Shown: positions 8,900 to 18,255, counted from the first letter of the stretch. The stretch is 64,000 nucleotides of DNA from Actinocorallia herbida (GCF_003751225.1 NZ_RJKE01000001.1:3720001-3784000), one strand, 5' to 3'. Translations and numbers: made by a program. Notes: a model not told the origin generated them from the letters alone.

Positions 8900-9868
8900 T
8901 CAGGGGGTCTTTTCGTCGGTGGCGTCGGTGGCGTCGGTGGCGTCGGTGGCGTCGGTGGGGGTGAGGGCGGCGTCGCTGTCGGCGGTGGAGGTGGTGTTGC
9001 CCTGGGGGTCGGTGAGGACGTCTTCGTCGGCGGGGAGGGTGATCATGGAGTCGACGCGCCATTCGCCCTTCTCCTTGACCAGTTCGAGGAGGAGCTTGGC
9101 GCCTCTGACGCGGCGGACGCCCAGGGTGCTCTTGACCTCGCTGTCGAGGACGACGAGGGTCTTGGCGAGCTGGCCGTCGACCTCGGTGAGGTAGATGTCG
9201 CGGATGGTGGCCGTGGCGTCGGCCTGGTACTTGGTGATGATGCCCGAGAGGGGGGCGAAGGCGGTGTCGTAGGTGCTGCCGAAGTCCGCGGAGGCGAAGG
9301 AGAGGATGCGGGACTGCGCGGCGGACATGTCGGTGTGCTCGTAGGCCATGAGGGCGCGCGCGAACTCCGCCGATCGGGTGCGCACCTGCTGCTCGATCCG
9401 GTCCTGGGCGGCGAGCCGGTCCGCCTCGCGCCACTGGATCCCGGCCGTGGCGACCGCGGTGAGGAACACCAGCACGAGCACCGCGACGGTGAGCCGCCGC
9501 GACGGCAGGCCGGGCGCGCGGAGCCGGAACTCCCTCCGCCTCTTCGCCGGGGACGGCTCATCATCCTCGGCGACGGCCGGAACCCGCTTCTTCACCGCCT
9601 TCTTCGGCTCCGTCTCCGGCACGGCTTCGGCTGCGGTCTCCTCCGCGACGTCCTCGACGGGGGAGGCGGTGGTCCCGGCTTCGACGGCGGTCTCCTCGGC
9701 GTCACTCGCCGTGGCCGCGTCTTCGGCGGCCTCGGCGTCGGCCTCGCCGGACGTCTCCTCGAGCGAGTCCGAAAGGAGTGCCTCGTCCGTGGTGCCGGGG
9801 GCGGGGGCGCCCGCCGGGGACGGGCCGGCGGGGGCGAGCTCGGGGTCCGCGGAGGTCCTCGTCTTCAT
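8900..9868 (-). CDS. Mce-associated membrane protein
   Basis: 322 residues, last gene of the mce operon. An acidic, Ala/Glu-rich N-terminal region (about 125 residues) precedes one membrane helix (LTVAVLVLVFLTAVATAGI), then a domain of about 130 residues typical of Mce-associated proteins (VRTRSAEFARALMAYEHTD). Such proteins stabilise or accompany Mce transport complexes at the membrane. The ATG overlaps the mceF stop (ATGA) and follows AGGAGAAG. The C-terminus is a run of TDA units encoded by a 9-bp DNA repeat, so its length may vary between strains. Confidence 0.85.
   Translation of the reverse strand: MKTRTSADPELAPAGPSPAGAPAPGTTDEALLSDSLEETSGEADAEAAEDAATASDAEETAVEAGTTASPVEDVAEETAAEAVPETEPKKAVKKRVPAVAEDDEPSPAKRRREFRLRAPGLPSRRLTVAVLVLVFLTAVATAGIQWREADRLAAQDRIEQQVRTRSAEFARALMAYEHTDMSAAQSRILSFASADFGSTYDTAFAPLSGIITKYQADATATIRDIYLTEVDGQLAKTLVVLDSEVKSTLGVRRVRGAKLLLELVKEKGEWRVDSMITLPADEDVLTDPQGNTTSTADSDAALTPTDATDATDATDATDEKTP
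8914..8958 (-). repeat. Five perfect copies of a 9-bp in-frame repeat
   Basis: CGTCGGTGG is repeated five times without a mismatch at 8914-8958. It lies inside the 3' end of the Mce-associated gene, where it encodes TDA repeats. The unit is a multiple of three, so copy-number change would lengthen or shorten the tail without a frameshift. Confidence 0.95.
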
Positions 9869-11169
9869 GATCTTCTCCTGGTCGAGTAGAGCTGGCGGAC
9901 GGTGTGGGCCGCGGTGCCGAGCAGGATCAGCCCGGCCGCGGCGAGGAGCAGCCAACGCGCCGGGAACCCCGAAGGGCCGCGCGCGGGGTCGGCGGCCTCG
10001 GGACGGGACGTCTCGAAGACCTGCCGAGGATCGGTTCCGGCGGGCCGGGCCGCCTCGTCGGTGGCGCCGGGCGTCGCGCTCGGCGAGCCCGGGTCCGCCG
10101 GGCTTTTCGCGCTCGCGGCCTGGTCGGTGCGGCAGGTGTAGACCGGCGGGATCTCGGTCTTGGGCAGGGAATTCGCGTACTCCTCGGCGTTCGGGACGGG
10201 CCCGGCGAGGCTGATGAGGGGGACCGCCCGAATGTAGGATCCTTCGGACCGGGTGATGACGACGTCCTTGACCATCTTGGGGAACACGTCGCGCAGGTTG
10301 AGCAGCCCGTGTTCGAGGGTCTTGGCGTTCTTCGGCGTGAACACCGGCGGGCCCGGCGTGCCCATCGCGGTCAGCACGCAGCGCAGCCCCGGCCGGGAGT
10401 CCTCCAGCAGGCCGTTGACCTGCTCCAGGAACCCGGGCGCGCGGGTCAGGATCCCGTCGACCTCCTTGAGCGAGGTGCCGAGGGTCGCGGTGAACGCGGC
10501 GAGGTCGTTCATCCCGGACGCGAGCTGCGGCCCCTCGTCGGCGAGGGTGCCCGCCAGGGCCGTCAGCTGGACGGCCAGGGCGTCGAGCACCCCGGCGTCG
10601 TCGGCCACGGTGCCGGCGAGCCGGTCCAGGTCGGCGAGCGCGTCGTGCAGGTCCTGGCCGCGCCCGTCGAGACCGGCCGACAGCTCACGGGTGATGACGC
10701 GCAGATCCGCGGGGTCGACCGAGCGGAGCATCTTGCCCGCGCTGTCGAACAGCTCCTGGTACTCCACCGTGACCTCGGTGCGTGAGAGCGGGATGGTGTC
10801 GCCGTCCCGCAGATTCGGCCCCGCGGCCGCGGCCACGGGCGGCTCCAGCTCCACGTACGGCTCGCCGACCGCGGACTTGCGCAGCACCGCGGCGGTCACC
10901 GCGGCGGGCAGCTTCGGCTCGGTCTCCAGCAGGAGCGTGACGGCGACCTTGCCGGGCTTCAGCCGCACCTCCTCGATGCTGCCGACGCGGACGCCCAGGT
11001 AGTCGACTTCCAGTCCGGCGCGCAGCCCGGGGGAGGAGGCGAACTCGGCCTCCACCCGCAGCGCGGGCGCGCCGAACCTGAGCGGCAGCAGGGTCAGCAG
11101 CGCCCAGGAGACCATGACGGCCGCGAGCGCGGTGAAGACCGCGAGGTTCAGCAGGATGCGGGGTCTCAT
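9865..11169 (-). CDS. mceF: Mce family protein MceF
   Basis: 434 residues, sixth Mce protein of the operon. An N-terminal helix (residues about 8-30) is followed by an MCE/MlaD domain (VEAEFASSPGLRAGLEVDYL, GVRVGSIEEVRL) and a long helical region thought to form the trans-envelope needle in Mce complexes. Unusually there is a second hydrophobic helix at the C-terminus (WLLLAAAGLILLGTAAHTV) after a Pro/Ala-rich spacer, so the protein may be anchored at both ends. Its stop overlaps the Mce-associated gene start. Confidence 0.92.
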   Translation of the reverse strand: MRPRILLNLAVFTALAAVMVSWALLTLLPLRFGAPALRVEAEFASSPGLRAGLEVDYLGVRVGSIEEVRLKPGKVAVTLLLETEPKLPAAVTAAVLRKSAVGEPYVELEPPVAAAAGPNLRDGDTIPLSRTEVTVEYQELFDSAGKMLRSVDPADLRVITRELSAGLDGRGQDLHDALADLDRLAGTVADDAGVLDALAVQLTALAGTLADEGPQLASGMNDLAAFTATLGTSLKEVDGILTRAPGFLEQVNGLLEDSRPGLRCVLTAMGTPGPPVFTPKNAKTLEHGLLNLRDVFPKMVKDVVITRSEGSYIRAVPLISLAGPVPNAEEYANSLPKTEIPPVYTCRTDQAASAKSPADPGSPSATPGATDEAARPAGTDPRQVFETSRPEAADPARGPSGFPARWLLLAAAGLILLGTAAHTVRQLYSTRRRS

Positions 11170-11179
11170 GGCGGGGTCC

Positions 11180-12184
11180 TCACTTCGGTCCGAGGAGCCG
11201 CTTGAGCTGGGCGGCGAAGTCGCGCTCCGGCGCCTTGCCCGTGGGCAGGAACCCGGCGAGGTAGGCGTAGGCGAGCGCCTGCCCCTCGTGGGTGACGCGC
11301 GGAGCCTTCATCAGCTTCTCCAGCAGGTCCCTGGTGACGGTCTTGAGGTCTTCCTTGCCGCGCAGGACCGCGCGCAGGACGCGGTCGAGCCGTTTCAGCA
11401 GGGTGTGCAGCCGGGCGCCGTGCTCCTCCCGGATCACCTTGTTGGCGGTCTCGGCGAGCGACGTCAGGTCGGTGAGCGTCTGCTTGAGCTGCTTGCGGTC
11501 CTTCTGCACCCGCCCGGTCAGCTCCACCACGTCGTCCGGCAGCTTCGCCAGTTCCGGCGCGCTGCCGGACAGCGCCGAGCCCAGCCGGTTCAGCCCGTCG
11601 ACGAGATCGCGCAGGTCCTCGCCCGCGTCGGCGTACGACTCGGAGACCGCCGACGCCTCCCGGATGATCTTCTGGAGCCGCGGTCCCGACCCGTCGAGGC
11701 CGGTCGCGAGGCCGCCGACGATGTCCTCCAGGCTCTCGCCGCCGAGCGCGGCGAGGACCGGGCCGACCCGCGCGGTGACCCGCTCCAGGTCGGGCTCGAC
11801 CGAGGTCTGCGCGAGCTCGGCGCCGGACGCGAGCGGCTGCGCCGTCCGGGGCACGGCCCCTTCCGGCGGGGTGAGCTTGACGTAGTTCTCGCCGAGCAGG
11901 CTCGTCTTGGCGATCGTCGCCGCGGTGCCGACCGGGATCCGGGTGCCGTCCACGAGCGACAGCGTCACCTTCGAGCGGTAGCCCTGGAGGGCGACCGCGG
12001 TGACCGAGCCGACCCGCACGTCGTACATCTGCACCCCGTGGCCGGGCACCAGGTTCTGCACGTCGTCGAAGACCGCGTACAGGGTCAGGTCGCCCTTGGG
12101 CGCGCCGAGCGTCTGAAGCGAGCAGCCCGACACCGCGGCCGACATCGTGACCAGGACGAGTACTGCGGTTGGCGCGCGCTTCAC
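11180..12184 (-). CDS. mceE: Mce family lipoprotein MceE
   Basis: 334 residues from a GTG start that overlaps the mceD stop (GTGA). A signal peptide ends in lipobox VSGC near residue 20, which matches the lipoprotein nature of MceE (LprN-type) in mycobacteria. The MCE domain (LYAVFDDVQNLVPGHGVQMY, VRVGSVTAVAL) is followed by a long coiled helical region. Part of the predicted hexameric lipid-import needle with MceA-F. The in-frame upstream extension is antiparallel shadow and was rejected. Confidence 0.92.
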   Translation of the reverse strand: MKRAPTAVLVLVTMSAAVSGCSLQTLGAPKGDLTLYAVFDDVQNLVPGHGVQMYDVRVGSVTAVALQGYRSKVTLSLVDGTRIPVGTAATIAKTSLLGENYVKLTPPEGAVPRTAQPLASGAELAQTSVEPDLERVTARVGPVLAALGGESLEDIVGGLATGLDGSGPRLQKIIREASAVSESYADAGEDLRDLVDGLNRLGSALSGSAPELAKLPDDVVELTGRVQKDRKQLKQTLTDLTSLAETANKVIREEHGARLHTLLKRLDRVLRAVLRGKEDLKTVTRDLLEKLMKAPRVTHEGQALAYAYLAGFLPTGKAPERDFAAQLKRLLGPK

Positions 12185-13227
12185 GACCCCGCCTTCCGCT
12201 CGACGGACGGGCAGTTCCCGATGGGTTCGTCCAGGCACGGCACCTCGCCCCAGTTCATCGCGTCGAAGATCGGCTGGAGCCAGATCCGCAGCGTCGCGTT
12301 CAGATGGACCCGGATCTTGATCGCGTCGATGCCGGGCTCCCACGCGCCGCTGATCGCGTCGGTGACGCCGGCGAGGCCGACGATCCCCTGCGCCAGCGAC
12401 CCGCTGTTGGCCTTGAGCGTCATCACCAGGGACGAGGTCTGCGCCATCGTCTCGGGCAGATCCTCCCGGTACGCGGTGACGATCACCTCGCCCTTGCGGA
12501 TCAGCGCCTCCAGCCCGACCAGGAGGTTCTTCAACCGGGTCCGCTCCGACGCGAGCTGCCCGCTGGTCTCGCTGAACGCGTCGATGAGCGCGCGCAGCTT
12601 CTTGTCGCGCTTGTTCAGGGACGCCGCGAGATCCTTCATCCGCGCCGCCACCGAGACGATCTTCTCGTCCTGCGCGGCGAGGTCCTCGGCGACGTCCGCG
12701 GTGGTGGCGAGCGCGTCGTTGATGCCCTTGCCCCGCCCGTCGACGAGTTCGGCCCCGGTGTGCAGGAGACCGCGCACCTTCTCGGGGTCGAGCGCCTCGG
12801 TCAGGCCGGTGAAGGAGTGCAGCGCCTCGTCGATCTCGACGGGCGGCTCGGTCCGCTCGACCGGGATGACGGCCCCCGCCTCGGCCTTGGCCGCGCCCGG
12901 CTTCCACGGCGGGTACAGCACCACGCTGCGCTCGCCGATGACCGTTTCGGCGCTGATCGTCGCCCAGGCGTCGGCCGGGACCGGGACATGGCCGTCGATG
13001 AGCACGTCGACCCTGACCCGGTGGTCCTCGATCCGCATCCGCTCCACGATGCCGACGTTCGCGCCCATGACCTTGACGCGGGACCGCTCGTACAGCGACG
13101 GGGACTTCGTGAAGTAGACCGTCATCCGGTAGCCGTCGGACACCCCCGGCAGGGCGCATCCCGAGGCCAGGCCGGCGACGAGCGTGACGGAGAGGAGCGC
13201 GGCGGTCAGCGCGCGGCGGGGCGTCAC
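12181..13227 (-). CDS. mceD: Mce family protein MceD, with lipobox
   Basis: 348 residues from a GTG start that overlaps the mceC stop by 4 nt. The N-terminus is a signal peptide ending LASGC, so this subunit also looks lipidated; in model mce operons lipidation is known for MceE. The MCE domain (MTVYFTKSPSLYERSRVKVM, NVGIVERMRI) precedes the helical stalk. The C-terminus carries a Cys-containing MNWGEVPCLDEPIGNCP block. Confidence 0.92.
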   Translation of the reverse strand: MTPRRALTAALLSVTLVAGLASGCALPGVSDGYRMTVYFTKSPSLYERSRVKVMGANVGIVERMRIEDHRVRVDVLIDGHVPVPADAWATISAETVIGERSVVLYPPWKPGAAKAEAGAVIPVERTEPPVEIDEALHSFTGLTEALDPEKVRGLLHTGAELVDGRGKGINDALATTADVAEDLAAQDEKIVSVAARMKDLAASLNKRDKKLRALIDAFSETSGQLASERTRLKNLLVGLEALIRKGEVIVTAYREDLPETMAQTSSLVMTLKANSGSLAQGIVGLAGVTDAISGAWEPGIDAIKIRVHLNATLRIWLQPIFDAMNWGEVPCLDEPIGNCPSVERKAGS

Positions 13228-14240
13228 TTCTTCCCCCCGAGCAGTTCGGCGAGGTCCTCGGGCGCGACAGGGCCGATCTGGGTGCCGACCGCGTCGAGCC
13301 AGGGGCCGTAGGAGCCGATGGTGGAGAACGCGCCCATGGCCGGGCCGAGCCAGGCCAGGGTGGTGTTCATGTCGTCGAGGCCGGGCCGCAGCGTCTCGAC
13401 GGTTCCCCCGAGGTCGTCGATCAGGTCGATGAGCGCCTGCTGCTGGGTGTCGATCAGCTTCGACAGCCGGGTGACCGCGCTGCTGCCGCTGCCGAACAGC
13501 ACGGCGAGTTCGGCCTCCCGGTCGCGCAGCTGGTCCAGCAGCGCCTGGATGCCCTTGGCGAGCCGCGACAGCTGGGCGTCCTTGGCGGTGACGACGGTGA
13601 GCAGCCGGTCCGCGCTGTTGACGAGTTCGCGCAGCTCCGGGCCGGAGTTCTCCAGCGCGTCGGCGAGCTGGGTGAGGCCGTGCAGCGCGTCGGCGAGGCG
13701 TTCGCGGGTGCGCGGAGAGATCCCGCCGAGCTTGTCGATGACGTCGCCGATGAGCTTCGCGTCGAGCTGGCCGAGGGTCTTGGTGCCGGTGGAGATCACG
13801 TCGCCTGCGGTGACCGGCAGCCGGGTGCGGTCCTGCGGGATGGCCCGCTCGCCCTCCGGCAGGTCGGCCAGGTACGGCTCGGAGACGGGCCCGCTGAGCC
13901 GCAGGTACCTGCCCCCGAGGATGTTGGACGTGCTGATCTCCGCGCGCGTCTGCGGCCCGAGGTTCACCTTGCTGTCCACCTTCCAGGCGATCCGCACGAG
14001 CCCCTGGGCGAAGTCGGGCTCGACCGCGGTGACCTCGCCGACCTTGATCCCGGCGACCCGCACCTCGTTGCCCTCGTGCAGCCCGCCGGTCCCGGCGAAC
14101 ACGCCGGTGACGGTGTAGCGGTCGTGGAGCAGCCCGGTGGACCCGGCGAGGAAGACCGCGACGAGCCCGACCACGATGACCAGGAGCGAGGCGACGCCCA
14201 CGACCGCCTGGTCGCGGTCACGGAACGACTTGAGCGCCAT
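13224..14240 (-). CDS. mceC: Mce family protein MceC
   Basis: 338 residues. The ATG overlaps the mceB stop by one base (TGATG). One N-terminal helix (VVGVASLLVIVVGLVAVFLA), an MCE domain (YTVTGVFAGTGGLHEGNEV, VAGIKVGEVTAVEP), then a long helical stalk. A Mce subunit of the lipid importer. The much longer open frame upstream is antisense-type shadow of mceB. Confidence 0.92.
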   Translation of the reverse strand: MALKSFRDRDQAVVGVASLLVIVVGLVAVFLAGSTGLLHDRYTVTGVFAGTGGLHEGNEVRVAGIKVGEVTAVEPDFAQGLVRIAWKVDSKVNLGPQTRAEISTSNILGGRYLRLSGPVSEPYLADLPEGERAIPQDRTRLPVTAGDVISTGTKTLGQLDAKLIGDVIDKLGGISPRTRERLADALHGLTQLADALENSGPELRELVNSADRLLTVVTAKDAQLSRLAKGIQALLDQLRDREAELAVLFGSGSSAVTRLSKLIDTQQQALIDLIDDLGGTVETLRPGLDDMNTTLAWLGPAMGAFSTIGSYGPWLDAVGTQIGPVAPEDLAELLGGKK

Positions 14241-15313
14241 CACGTGCCTCCCACGACGAGGTCGGGAAGCGCGGGCGAGACGTCTTCGCCCGTGTCCCGC
14301 TCGGGCACCTCGCTGAGCTTGACGTCGTACGGGCACGGGCCCGGTGCGAGCGTCAGGCACGGGACCGCGCCGATCAGGAACCGGCCCTCGTTGACCATGT
14401 CGAACATGTCCTCCAGCTTCGGTCCGGTCGTTCTCATCAGGCCTTGGAGCGGACCGAGGTTGCGCCGGGTGCCGTCCATGACGGCGCTGAGCCTGCCGAG
14501 CATGTCCGCGAGGTCGTCGGCGTTGTCCCCGGCGACCTTGTCGGTGGTGCGCAGGGTCTTGGCGAGTTCTTCGATCGCGTCGTCCACGAGCGCGCGGTTG
14601 TCGGCGAACGCCTCGGTGAGCGTCGCCAGGTCGTCGACGGCCTGGGCGATCTGGTCGTCGCGCCTGCCGAGCACGCCGCTGACCGTGGAGAAGTCGGCGA
14701 TCAGGTTCTCCAGGGTCTGCTTGCGGCCGTCGAGGGTGTCCGACAGCCGCTCGACGTTGGCGAGCAGCGCGACGGCGTCGTCCTCGGTGCCGTCCATCGC
14801 GGTGTAGATCGCGGCGAGGATCGCGTTGACCTGGTCGGGGTCGAGGCCCCGGGCGAGCGGTTCGAGCCGGTTGATGAGATCGCCGACGTCCACGACCGAG
14901 CGGGTCTTGGCGATCTCGTCGCCGTCGCCGAGCATCTCGGGGTCGGCGCCGGGCACCAGGTAGACCACCCGCTGGCCGACCGCGTCGCGCCACCGGATCG
15001 CCGCCTCGCTGTCGCGCGGCACCCGGTGGGCGGTCTCGACCTTCAGTTCGACCTCGGCCTTGCCGTCCACCACCTCGATCTCGCCGACCTGGCCGACGGG
15101 GGTGCCCGCGATCTTCACCTTGTCGCCGGATCGCAGGCCGCTGGCGTCGTCGAAGACCGCGGTGAGCCGGTAGGTCTCGCCGAAGCCGAGGCGCACGATC
15201 TGCACCGAGATGAAGGCGGTGAGCGCCCCGGTGAGGAGGAGGAACACGATGACCTGGGTGACGGAGCCGATCCGCAGGCGGGTCCTGGCGTTGGAGGGGA
15301 GGCGTCCGCGCAT
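14240..15313 (-). CDS. mceB: Mce family protein MceB
   Basis: 357 residues, one N-terminal helix (VTQVIVFLLLTGALTAFISV), an MCE domain (YRLTAVFDDASGLRSGDKV, VGQVGEIEVVDG) and a heptad-rich helical region up to residue about 300. The C-terminus has the paired-Cys PCLTLAPGPCPYD block seen in several Mce subunits. One base separates it from mceA. Confidence 0.93.
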   Translation of the reverse strand: MRGRLPSNARTRLRIGSVTQVIVFLLLTGALTAFISVQIVRLGFGETYRLTAVFDDASGLRSGDKVKIAGTPVGQVGEIEVVDGKAEVELKVETAHRVPRDSEAAIRWRDAVGQRVVYLVPGADPEMLGDGDEIAKTRSVVDVGDLINRLEPLARGLDPDQVNAILAAIYTAMDGTEDDAVALLANVERLSDTLDGRKQTLENLIADFSTVSGVLGRRDDQIAQAVDDLATLTEAFADNRALVDDAIEELAKTLRTTDKVAGDNADDLADMLGRLSAVMDGTRRNLGPLQGLMRTTGPKLEDMFDMVNEGRFLIGAVPCLTLAPGPCPYDVKLSEVPERDTGEDVSPALPDLVVGGT

Positions 15314-15314
15314 G

Positions 15315-16328
15315 TCAGTTGCCTCCCGTGCTGCCGGGGCAGATGCCGATGATGAGCTCGCAAGGGTCGGTGGGCAGCAGGATCTCCGCGGACAGAAGGT
15401 GCTTGCCCTGGGGTCCGGGAGCCCAGCTGATCGCCTTGAACACCCACAGGAGGTCGATGACGGTCCGCACCCCGTCGCCCGCGATGGGCAGCACGTGGTC
15501 CAGGAAGGCCGTCGCGTTCTCGCCGGAGCGGAAGGCGGCCCGCAGGTCGCCCTCGTGCCGGGAGAGACCCGGGCCGAGGAGGGCGGAGAGCTGGGAGACG
15601 CCCGCGGCGGTCTTCAGGCCACGGTCCTTGCCCGAGGTCAGGGTCTCCATCAGCGCCGTCGAGTTCGTGACGACGGTCGCGGTGTCCGCGCCGATGCCGC
15701 GCAGCCGGGCGAGCCTGGCCAGGTCGGCGAGGAACGACTCGGCCCTGCCGCGCTGGTCGTAGGCGACGCCGAGCAGGGTCTCGGTGCTGTCCAGCAGGCC
15801 GGCGAGGTTCGGCCCCGCGCCGCCGAGCCCCTGCGCGAGGGCGTCGACGACGACCGCCACCTGCGCGGGGTCCATCGCGCCCACCGCGGCGTCGGCCTCG
15901 CCGAGCAGCCCGGTGAGGTCGAGGCTGTCGGACGTCCGCTCGATCGTCGCGCCGTCGGCGAGGAACGGTCCGACCTCCTCGTGCGGCCCGGGGATGAGGT
16001 TGACGAACTTCGGGCCGAACATCGACTCGGGCTCCAGCGACGCCACCGCGGAGTCGGGCACCGGGACGTGCTCGTCGATCCGCAGCGTCAGCCGGGCGCC
16101 GCCGCCGGGGGCGAGTTCGATCTCGCTGACGCGGCCGACGGTCACGCCGCGCATCTTCACCGGGGACGACTTGGTGAGCCCCTGCCCGGCCGCGCCGAAG
16201 TCGGCGGTGATCAGCCGGCCCTTGGCCGCGAAGGGCTTGGCGACGGCGAGGTAGCCGAGCAGCGCGAGGACGACCACCGTGGCCAGGGTGATCGCGATCC
16301 GGCGCGCCTCCGAAAGCGTCCCGCTCAT
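15315..16328 (-). CDS. mceA: Mce family protein MceA
   Basis: 337 residues. The ATG overlaps the yrbEB stop (ATGA). N-terminal helix (IAITLATVVVLALLGYLAVA), MCE domain near residues 40-110 (ITADFGAAGQGLTKSSPVKM, GVTVGRVSEIEL), helical stalk, and a C-terminal PCELIIGICPG with two Cys. First Mce subunit of the operon. The set A-F is complete, so a full hexamer could be made. Confidence 0.93.
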   Translation of the reverse strand: MSGTLSEARRIAITLATVVVLALLGYLAVAKPFAAKGRLITADFGAAGQGLTKSSPVKMRGVTVGRVSEIELAPGGGARLTLRIDEHVPVPDSAVASLEPESMFGPKFVNLIPGPHEEVGPFLADGATIERTSDSLDLTGLLGEADAAVGAMDPAQVAVVVDALAQGLGGAGPNLAGLLDSTETLLGVAYDQRGRAESFLADLARLARLRGIGADTATVVTNSTALMETLTSGKDRGLKTAAGVSQLSALLGPGLSRHEGDLRAAFRSGENATAFLDHVLPIAGDGVRTVIDLLWVFKAISWAPGPQGKHLLSAEILLPTDPCELIIGICPGSTGGN

Positions 16329-17188
16329 CCGGCGAGCCTCACTGTGCCGCCCTGACCCCAGAACACATAGCTGAGCAGGAGGTTCAGGGTCACGATGGCC
16401 ACGATGGACAACCGGATGGCACGGCCCGCCGCCCGTCCGACGCCCACCGGGCCGCCACTCGCGTAGTAGCCGTAGTAGCAGTGGATGGTGACCACGGCGA
16501 AGGCGAAGATGCCGACTTTGGCGGCGCTGTAGAAGAGGTCCTGCGGTGGCAAATAGAGGTAGAAGTAGTAGTCGAAGACTCCTGGCGCGAGCCCGAAGAA
16601 CTCGGTGCTGATCGTCCGGGTCGCGAAGATGCTCGCGAACAGCGCGATCAGGTAGAGCGGCACCAGCGCGAGGAGCGCCGCGACGACCCGGGTGCAGATG
16701 AGGTAGACGAACGAGTTGATGCCCATCACCTCCAGCGCGTCGATCTCCTCGGAGATGCGCATCGCGCCCAGCTCCGCGGTGAAGGACGAGCCGCACTGGG
16801 CGGCCAGCGCGATCGCGGCGATGATCGGGGTCGTCTCGCGGACGTTCACGAAGGCCCCGACGAGGCCCATGAACGACTCGGCGCCGATGACCTGCAGCCC
16901 GGTGTAGACCTGGAGCCCGACCTCGGTGCCGAGGAACAGCGACATGATGAAGATGACGAAGACCATGCCGCCGCCGACGACGGTCGCGCCGACGCCGATG
17001 ACGATGTCGCTCACCTGGATCAGGACGGTCTTGCCGTACCTGAGCCGCAGGACGATGTCGCGCAGCGAGTAGAACACGACCTTGAGGACGAAGACCGGCC
17101 ACTCCGCGAGGGAGGCCGTGCGGTGCGCGGCGGCGGCCGACACCTTGATGACGCGTACCGCCGCGGTGCGCTGTGCGTCGATGAGCAT
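16325..17188 (-). CDS. yrbEB: YrbE/MlaE-type permease B of the Mce importer
   Basis: 287 residues, MlaE-like ABC permease with about five or six membrane segments. The family signature is visible as EEIDALEVMGINSFVYL, and the region near FTAELGAMR is the coupling helix for the ATPase. Its ATG overlaps the yrbEA stop (TGATG). The ATPase (MceG/Mkl) is not encoded in this window, as expected because it usually lies elsewhere in actinobacteria. Confidence 0.93.
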   Translation of the reverse strand: MLIDAQRTAAVRVIKVSAAAAHRTASLAEWPVFVLKVVFYSLRDIVLRLRYGKTVLIQVSDIVIGVGATVVGGGMVFVIFIMSLFLGTEVGLQVYTGLQVIGAESFMGLVGAFVNVRETTPIIAAIALAAQCGSSFTAELGAMRISEEIDALEVMGINSFVYLICTRVVAALLALVPLYLIALFASIFATRTISTEFFGLAPGVFDYYFYLYLPPQDLFYSAAKVGIFAFAVVTIHCYYGYYASGGPVGVGRAAGRAIRLSIVAIVTLNLLLSYVFWGQGGTVRLAG

Positions 17189-18006
17189 CAGCCCTCCGGC
17201 GGGTATGCGAGGAAGTAGATGGTGCTGATGATGTAGTTGAAGGCGAAGACGAGCATGAACGCGACGACCGTCGCCTGGTTGACCGCGCGGCCGACCCCCA
17301 CGGGGCTCTTCTCGCAGTTCATGCCCTTGTGGCAGGCGACCAGGGCGGCGATCATGCCGAACATCCAGGCCTTGAAGAGGGTGACGAACAGGTCGGACAC
17401 CCGGAGCAGGCCGAGGGCGCCGTCGAAGTAGGCCCCGGGCGTCACACCCTGGAGCAGCACGTTGAAGACGAACCCGCCGACGGCCCCGGACATGATGACC
17501 AGGGAGGCCAGCATCGTCGCGACGATGCTGGCCGCCCACATGCGCGGCGTGACGAGGCGGTGGATGGGATTGATGCCCATCACCTCCATCGCGGCGAGTT
17601 CGTCGCGGATGTTGCGGGCGCCCATGTCGGAGGTCATGGCCGAGCCGCCGGCCCCGGCGATGATGAGCGCCGACGCGATCGGCGCGACCTCGCGGACCAG
17701 GCCGACGATGACGGCGCCTCCCGTCGCGGACTGGGCGCCGAGCTGTCCGGCGAGGTCTCCGACCTGGAGGGCGACCGTCGCGCCGAGGGGCAGCGCGACC
17801 ATGATCACGGGCAGGGTGGTGACCCGGGCGAGGAACGCGAACTGCTCGATGAACTCCCAGAACCAGCGCCGCACGTCCCACGTGCGGCGGAGCCCTTCCA
17901 GCCCGATCGAGAACAGCTCGCCGAGCGAGGTGAGGCCGCGGTGGGCGCGGCGGGGGGAGAGCCTGTCGCCGAGGAGACGAGGCAGCGAGGACGGGGGTGA
18001 GGCCAT
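17188..18006 (-). CDS. yrbEA: YrbE/MlaE-type permease A of the Mce importer
   Basis: 272 residues, first gene of the mce operon, MlaE-like permease. The signature RDELAAMEVMGINPIHRLV sits after an AMTSDMGARNI coupling segment. Membrane helices span most of residues 50-265. AAGGAG lies 5 nt before the ATG. Transcribed away from the TetR gene at 18256, with a two-operator intergenic region between, so repression by that TetR protein is likely. Confidence 0.93.
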   Translation of the reverse strand: MASPPSSLPRLLGDRLSPRRAHRGLTSLGELFSIGLEGLRRTWDVRRWFWEFIEQFAFLARVTTLPVIMVALPLGATVALQVGDLAGQLGAQSATGGAVIVGLVREVAPIASALIIAGAGGSAMTSDMGARNIRDELAAMEVMGINPIHRLVTPRMWAASIVATMLASLVIMSGAVGGFVFNVLLQGVTPGAYFDGALGLLRVSDLFVTLFKAWMFGMIAALVACHKGMNCEKSPVGVGRAVNQATVVAFMLVFAFNYIISTIYFLAYPPEG

Positions 18007-18116
18007 GTCGCTCCTTCACCAGGGGGGTGGGAGAAGGCACTGAATCAGCTGACCGTGCAGGTGAACGGCCGGTAATGGCCCTTCACTCAAAGAAGAATGC
18101 AATTTCCGTATAGTGA

Positions 18117-18158
18117 TGCTGGGCATGTGCCCAGTATTGCTGAGCATATGCTTAGCAT
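18117..18158. promoter_or_regulatory. Two tandem palindromic operators in the mce/tetR intergenic region
   Basis: Site 1 at 18119-18134 is CTGGGCATGTGCCCAG (perfect 7-bp arms). Site 2 at 18139-18156 is GCTGAGCATATGCTTAGC (9-bp arms, one mismatch). They share TGCTG-GCAT-TGC--AG and their centres are 21 bp apart, two helical turns, on the same DNA face. The A/T-rich stretch at 18086-18115 probably carries the mce promoter. Predicted targets of the divergently encoded TetR protein. Confidence 0.82.
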
Positions 18159-18255
18159 GGCGGTATCCTGTGGTCAAGGTCACAGCGGAGGGTGACGATA
18201 CGATGTGAGCCCGCACTGCCCGGCGTGATGATCACGCAGCCAGGAGGTCGACCAG

